DNA of 10,618 nt. It comes from Auxenochlorella pyrenoidosa (lineage: Eukaryota > Chlorophyta > Trebouxiophyceae > Chlorellales > Chlorellaceae). The translations under genes were made by a program, and so were the position numbers. The notes under the pieces were generated by a model, which saw nothing but the letters and a program-made list of their open reading frames with translations, was not told the origin of the DNA and made no database searches. Shown here piece by piece: positions 7,401 through 10,618 of the stretch. Position 1 is the first letter of the stretch. Each line of letters opens with the position of its first letter. Location: positions 1,166,348 to 1,176,965 of the forward strand of contig KQ481938.1 in the NCBI GenBank assembly GCA_001430745.1. The letters run 5' to 3'.

Positions 7401-8915
7401 GGGGCCGGGGCAGGAGTATCTGGTGGCAGTGGGGCCTGCCCGGGCTGCTCTGCCGGTGCCGGCGGCAGTACGGGCAGATCTGGTTCCGGCGATGGAGGTG
7501 GTGGCGGCGGGGACGGCGACACCGAGGGGTCCAGCAGCACCACCCCGCAGCAGAACTGCGCCCAACAGTCGGCAGCAGCGCCGCCGCTGCTGCCGCCGGC
7601 ATCAAGCAGCACCACAGCGGCAGAGTCTTCGGCCACGGGGCCGCCAGAAGCCGCCACCAGGTGGGGGCTGGCGCAGGCGCCGTAGGAGAGGCTGGCGCCG
7701 CTGCCCACCCGGCCGCACGGCGAGCCGTTCACGTTGACCGCCTCAATGTCCAGCGACTGCCCAGCTGTGGGTGCGCCCCCCAGAAGCGATGCCTCTGCCA
7801 TGAAGGAGAATGTGCCGCCGGCTGCAGGGGGGGGTTGCAAGGGGCAGCGGCGCGGGCTCAAGCCTCCATGTTTTGACTTTGAGTGAGAAGCGATGCACGA
7901 AAGTGCTGTGCCACCGGGTGTGCCATGCCAGCTATGGTACATCAGTCGATCGCAATCACATGCAAAGTCTATTGAGCCTGCATCCTCGCTTAGCATTGGC
8001 AGCCATGCTGCCCCAGCATCTGCATCGCAAGCCAACCTGCCGGGAGGCAGACTGCATAGTCAAACCAGCGCAGCATGGCCTGGTCAAACAGCACCCGGCG
8101 CACCTCCCGGCACGCCGTCGCTGCTGAATGTGTCCACGAGCCGAACGGGCGCCCCGGCTGGCGAGCCCACGGACAGCGCTATGGCACCTTCACTCCTCTG
8201 CAGCTGGGTGTATTGGTACGCCGAGTAGCGCCACACCACCTGCCAGTGCGACAGGTCCAGCTGCGCAGGTGCGGGCGTGGCAGGTGCTGGCTTGGATGAG
8301 GGGCGCACAGCATGCGGGCAGCAGCAGGGCTTGAGAGGACGGCAGGAAGCTCTCAAGTCAGTGGGAGAAACCAGCCTGAGAGCCATGCATTGCATGCCAT
8401 GAGCCAGACGTATGCAGTGCACGCAGATGGATGATGCACTGGCACAACTGCCCCCGCCGCCGCTGCTGAGCTGTGCACCCTGCTCCCCCTCGCACCTCGC
8501 GGTTGTTGGTGAGCGTCACAATGGAGGTGAAGTTGGAGGCGCCAACATCCACTATTCGGTACCCCAGGTTGAGCTCGCAGACCGGCAGCTGCTGGCTGGC
8601 GGGCGCTGCGCTGCTGCCAGTGGTGGGGAACTCGCTGCCCGCCGCGCCCGCCACGCCGCTGCCCTCATCCTCTGCCAGCGCCTGCAGCAGAGCTCGGCGG
8701 CGCATGCGCGCCACCTGCTCGGGGGTCAAGGCCACCGGGCGGAAGTCTGGCTGCAGCTCCACCTCGCCCGGCAGCCGGAATGCCACGTCTGCCCACCCCG
8801 CCGATGCTGGCGTCGGCAGCAGCGGCAGCAGTGGGAGCAGCAGTGCCATGGCGGCCAGCAGCGCCCTGGGGGCTGCTCGCGGACAAAACCCGCCGCGTAG
8901 ATGGCGGGTGGTCAT
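4442..8915 (-). CDS. Receptor-like Ser/Thr protein kinase, TKL/Raf-like, single-pass membrane protein
   Basis: Spliced reading: complement(join(4442..4912, 5090..5119, 5272..5355, 5582..5691, 5842..5887, 6083..6273, 6445..6594, 6706..7821, 8104..8260, 8496..8915)), 924 residues, all phases consistent. Residues 23-39 are a hydrophobic signal core (MALLLPLLPLL...ASA). The ectodomain (about 40-292) has a beta-rich stretch GYRIVDVGASNFTSIVTLTNN and HWQVVWRY, an NFT glycosylation site, and cysteines at 113, 228, 242, 278, 283 and 284. About 293-343 is a Ser-Pro/poly-Pro hinge as in algal wall proteins. About 354-380 is the membrane helix, closed by RRRRRR. After a disordered juxtamembrane region, the kinase runs from about 547 to 810 with every key residue: GAGAFG loop, K575, E594, HRD with D674, N679, D692FG, GTPTYMAPE and R795. 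HRDLKAQN and the GTPTYMAPE form place it near Raf-like TKL kinases. The tail is Ser/Gly-rich. The activity is inferred to be ATP-dependent Ser/Thr phosphorylation at the plasma membrane; the ligand is unknown. Met23 (8849) is an alternative start. Confidence 0.85.
6580..6707 (-). repeat. 17-base direct repeat pair spanning both splice sites of kinase intron 3
   Basis: The copies are 6691-6707 (donor side) and 6580-6596 (acceptor side), with 16 of 17 bases identical. On the - strand both contain AGGCGAGTGG. Each splice cut falls after the same AG in its copy, so the two splice sites occupy equivalent positions in the repeat. Confidence 0.85.
6595..6705 (-). other. GC-AG intron 3 of the kinase gene, bounded by a 17-base direct repeat
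   Basis: Read on the - strand, the exon ends CCGAG and the intron begins GCGAGT, so the donor is GC rather than GT. The acceptor is GCTGCAG. Only this join restores the kinase reading YRGEWRGRPVAVK in frame. The 17 bases at 6691-6707 and 6580-6596 differ at a single base and are spaced by exactly the intron length, 111. The intron is a multiple of three and has no in-frame stop, so its retention would insert 37 residues into the nucleotide-binding lobe, just before the catalytic lysine. Confidence 0.8.
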
Positions 8916-8926
8916 GGGGCGGCCAT
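8912..8926 (-). promoter_or_regulatory. Four-codon upstream ORF overlapping the kinase start (ATGA)
   Basis: On the - strand an ATG at 8926 opens Met-Ala-Ala-Pro and stops at a TGA that overlaps the next ATG (8915) in the form ATGA. A scanning ribosome would meet this before the long frame. It could lower translation or favour the downstream Met23 at 8849, which sits in GCCGCCATGG, close to the ideal eukaryotic start context. It matters only if the transcript starts above 8926, which is not shown. Confidence 0.4.
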
Positions 8927-9222
8927 GAGCAGGCGCTGGATGGCCTGAGCAGCAAGCTGGGGTTGTCGGCAGGTAGGCAGGGTTGTGAGCACGGAGATGC
9001 TTGCAGCGAGCGAAGTTGTCTTGCTCAGTGATCACGAAACGATACAAGGGATTTCCTGGGCCAAGCAAGCACCCTCGGGCCTCAAAGTCGACGCAGCAGG
9101 CAGCGCAGCAGCAAACATCGAGATGGCTGGTGCAAACCAGGCTGCCAGAGAGTGTACATTGCGAGGCGTGAGCTTAAGCGAGGCTCTGCTTCAAGTGGGG
9201 GCGCTCCAGGACGCTGCCACAC
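8916..9222. promoter_or_regulatory. Divergent promoter region between the kinase and chloroplast SecA genes
   Basis: The start codons of the two genes are 307 bases apart and face away from each other, so both promoters and leaders must fit here. No clear TATA box is visible in either direction. A short palindrome GTGATCAC lies near 9029 in the lowest-GC part of the segment. No upstream ATG frame of note precedes SecA on the + strand. Confidence 0.55.
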
Positions 9223-10602
9223 ATGTCTGCGGCAACTTGCCACGCCGCGCCAGCCGCAGCGCTGCAGCGCTGCACCGGGCGCACAGCTTCGGCAACTGTA
9301 TCAGCGGCATGGCGTCCCACGCCCTTTGCCGCGCCACAGCGGCGGAGCAGCGGCAGCAGCAGCGGCGGCGCCGCCCGCCGCGCCGCGCGCCGCGGCGCCC
9401 AGCCGGTGCAGGCGCTGCTGGGGGGGCTGACCAACGTGTTCAAGAACGACCCGGCGGAGCGCACTCGCAAGCAGTACCAGTCGCGGGTGGATGAGATCAA
9501 CGCCCTGGAGCCGTCGATGCAGCAGCTGACCGATGAGCAGCTGCGCGAGCTGACGACGGCGCTCAAGGCGCGCGCAGCCAAGGGGGAGCCCCTGGACTCG
9601 CTGCTGGTAGAGGCGTTTGCGGTGAGCAGGGGGCGCTGCCGCAGCGCCTGGCGTTGGCCACGGCGCGTTTCGGGGCGTGATGCAGTCACGCCACAGCTGG
9701 CATGCAGCCATCCTTCCAGAACTGGCAGAGCCAGAGTGGTTTGTAGGCAAGCCTGCATCCAGTGCTGCAGCCCTACTGTGAGTGCAGGAGAGAGGCAGTC
9801 TTCCAATCCTGCAGAGGCGCTCTTGCCACCCGGCATTCGTCGCTGCTGCCCAAAACCCACTGCCCAGCGGGCACGAAGGGGGATGCGGCATCGCAGGCCG
9901 CCGCGCTGCAGCGACCGTCCCTCCCCTCTCTTGCCCCCCTTGCGTGCAGCTGGTGCGCGAGGCCTCCAAGCGCGTGCTGGGCCTGCGCCCCTTTGACGTG
10001 CAGCTGATTGGCGGCATGATCCTCCACGAGGTCAGGGCCCCCCACCCTGCCGCACACACAGCGAACATGCAAGCGTGCAAGCAGGCATGCATTCAAGCCG
10101 CGCTGTCCCCGCCACCTGCTGCACTCGCTCCGTCGGCAAGCTGCAGGCCTCTGCAGCGCATCGGCGAGCACTGGCTGAGCAAGTCCGCCGCGCTCCCTTT
10201 TGCGCACGCCGCCTGCAGGGCCAGATTGCCGAGATGAGGACGGGCGAGGGCAAGACGCTCGTGGCCGTGCTCCCCGCCTTCCTCAACGCCCTCACTGGTG
10301 GGTTGGCGGCGCGGCGTGGTGCCAGATTCGCTGCACGCTTTGCAGCCCGCGGTGGCCCAGAGAAGGCACGCCGGGTGGACGCGCGTCCGGTCGTGTGGCC
10401 TGGCCTGCGCAGCCGAAGCCCCGGGCACGCCCACCTGCAGGCCTGCCAAGCACGGCTGCCTCTTGACGCACCCGCCTTATCCTTGCGCGCAGGCAAGGGC
10501 GTGCACGTGGTGACTGTGAACGACTACCTGGCCCGCCGTGACTCCGAGTGGGTGGGCCAGGTGCACCGCTTCCTGGGCCTGGAGGTGGGCCTGGTGCAGA
10601 CG
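9223..10602 (+). CDS. SECA1: Chloroplast preprotein translocase ATPase SecA, N-terminal part (continues beyond window)
   Basis: Spliced reading so far: join(9223..9621, 9950..10030, 10219..10297, 10493..10602), 223 residues in consistent phase. The introns are GT-AG (328, 188 and 195 bases), and a fourth begins at 10603 with GTGAGT. Residues 1 to about 60 are rich in Ala, Ser and Arg with almost no acidic residues, as in a chloroplast transit peptide. Mature SecA begins near [17 protein letters not shown] (69 onward). It continues with [15 protein letters not shown], the block [19 protein letters not shown], the Walker A site RTGEGKT (167-173, K172) and [10 protein letters not shown] (194-203). 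SecA drives ATP-dependent transport of proteins from stroma into thylakoid through the cpSecY/E channel. SecA proteins are about 900-1000 residues, so three quarters lie past the edge. The start is the first ATG giving an uninterrupted transit peptide. Intron 1 (9622-9949) shows no gene of its own. Confidence 0.95.
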
Positions 10603-10618
10603 GTGAGTGGCAAGCCGG

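Noticed and set aside
6204..7685. Long + strand open frame of nearly 500 codons opposite the kinase gene
   Set aside because: It is the antisense of exon 3 and neighbouring exons of the kinase. The translation is low-complexity Ser/Ala/Pro/Arg, with no domain or supporting splice signals.
5822..8035. Reading the kinase as one intronless 737-residue protein
   Set aside because: The frame is open, but it interrupts the kinase between the Gly loop and the lysine, between lobes, and in the catalytic loop with unrelated sequence. It also ends right after DFG and lacks the APE to R795 half. Splicing restores a complete kinase.
9926..10618. Bacterial or chloroplast-genome origin of the SecA segment
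   Set aside because: The gene is split by GT-AG introns, has high GC and carries an N-terminal transit peptide, so it is a nuclear gene of plastid ancestry.

Overview
The window looks like nuclear DNA of a green alga, most likely a trebouxiophyte of the Chlorella type. It is GC-rich, and every gene is cut into short exons by GT-AG introns of roughly 100-330 bases. The products fit a photosynthetic eukaryote: a chloroplast SecA with a transit peptide, an MRL1-like pentatricopeptide protein, and a plant/algal-type receptor kinase with a proline-rich wall-type hinge. A TGTAA polyadenylation signal of the green-algal type follows one gene. The assignment to a group is inference; no organism-specific marker is present.

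Layout. 1-115: 3' end of an intron carrying ACC and AC microsatellites. 116-2375 (+): last seven exons of a pentatricopeptide-type protein whose C-terminal region resembles MRL1, the rbcL mRNA maturation/stability factor. 2376-3306: intergenic, with a C14 tract and a TATA-like box near its end. 3307-4108 (+): small two-exon gene for an unrecognised 232-residue low-complexity protein ending in DLF and NPF motifs. 4109-4441: short convergent intergenic region. 4442-8915 (-): ten-exon gene for a 924-residue membrane-spanning receptor-like Ser/Thr kinase (signal sequence, beta-rich ectodomain, proline-rich hinge, one membrane helix, TKL/Raf-like kinase, Ser/Gly tail). 8916-9222: 307-base divergent promoter region. 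9223 to beyond the right edge (+): first four exons of chloroplast SecA.

The genes do not form an operon or a pathway. Two (MRL1-like and SecA) serve the chloroplast; the kinase and the NPF protein act, by inference, at the plasma membrane and in vesicle traffic. I found no mobile element, RNA gene, CRISPR array or viral gene, and no clear new multi-gene system. The most interesting signal is the third intron of the kinase. It is a GC-AG intron bounded by a 17-base direct repeat exactly one intron length apart, which is the expected trace of intron birth by tandem duplication. It heads three successive introns that are open in frame. All exon joins were read by eye from splice motifs, phase and protein continuity and have no transcript support here.
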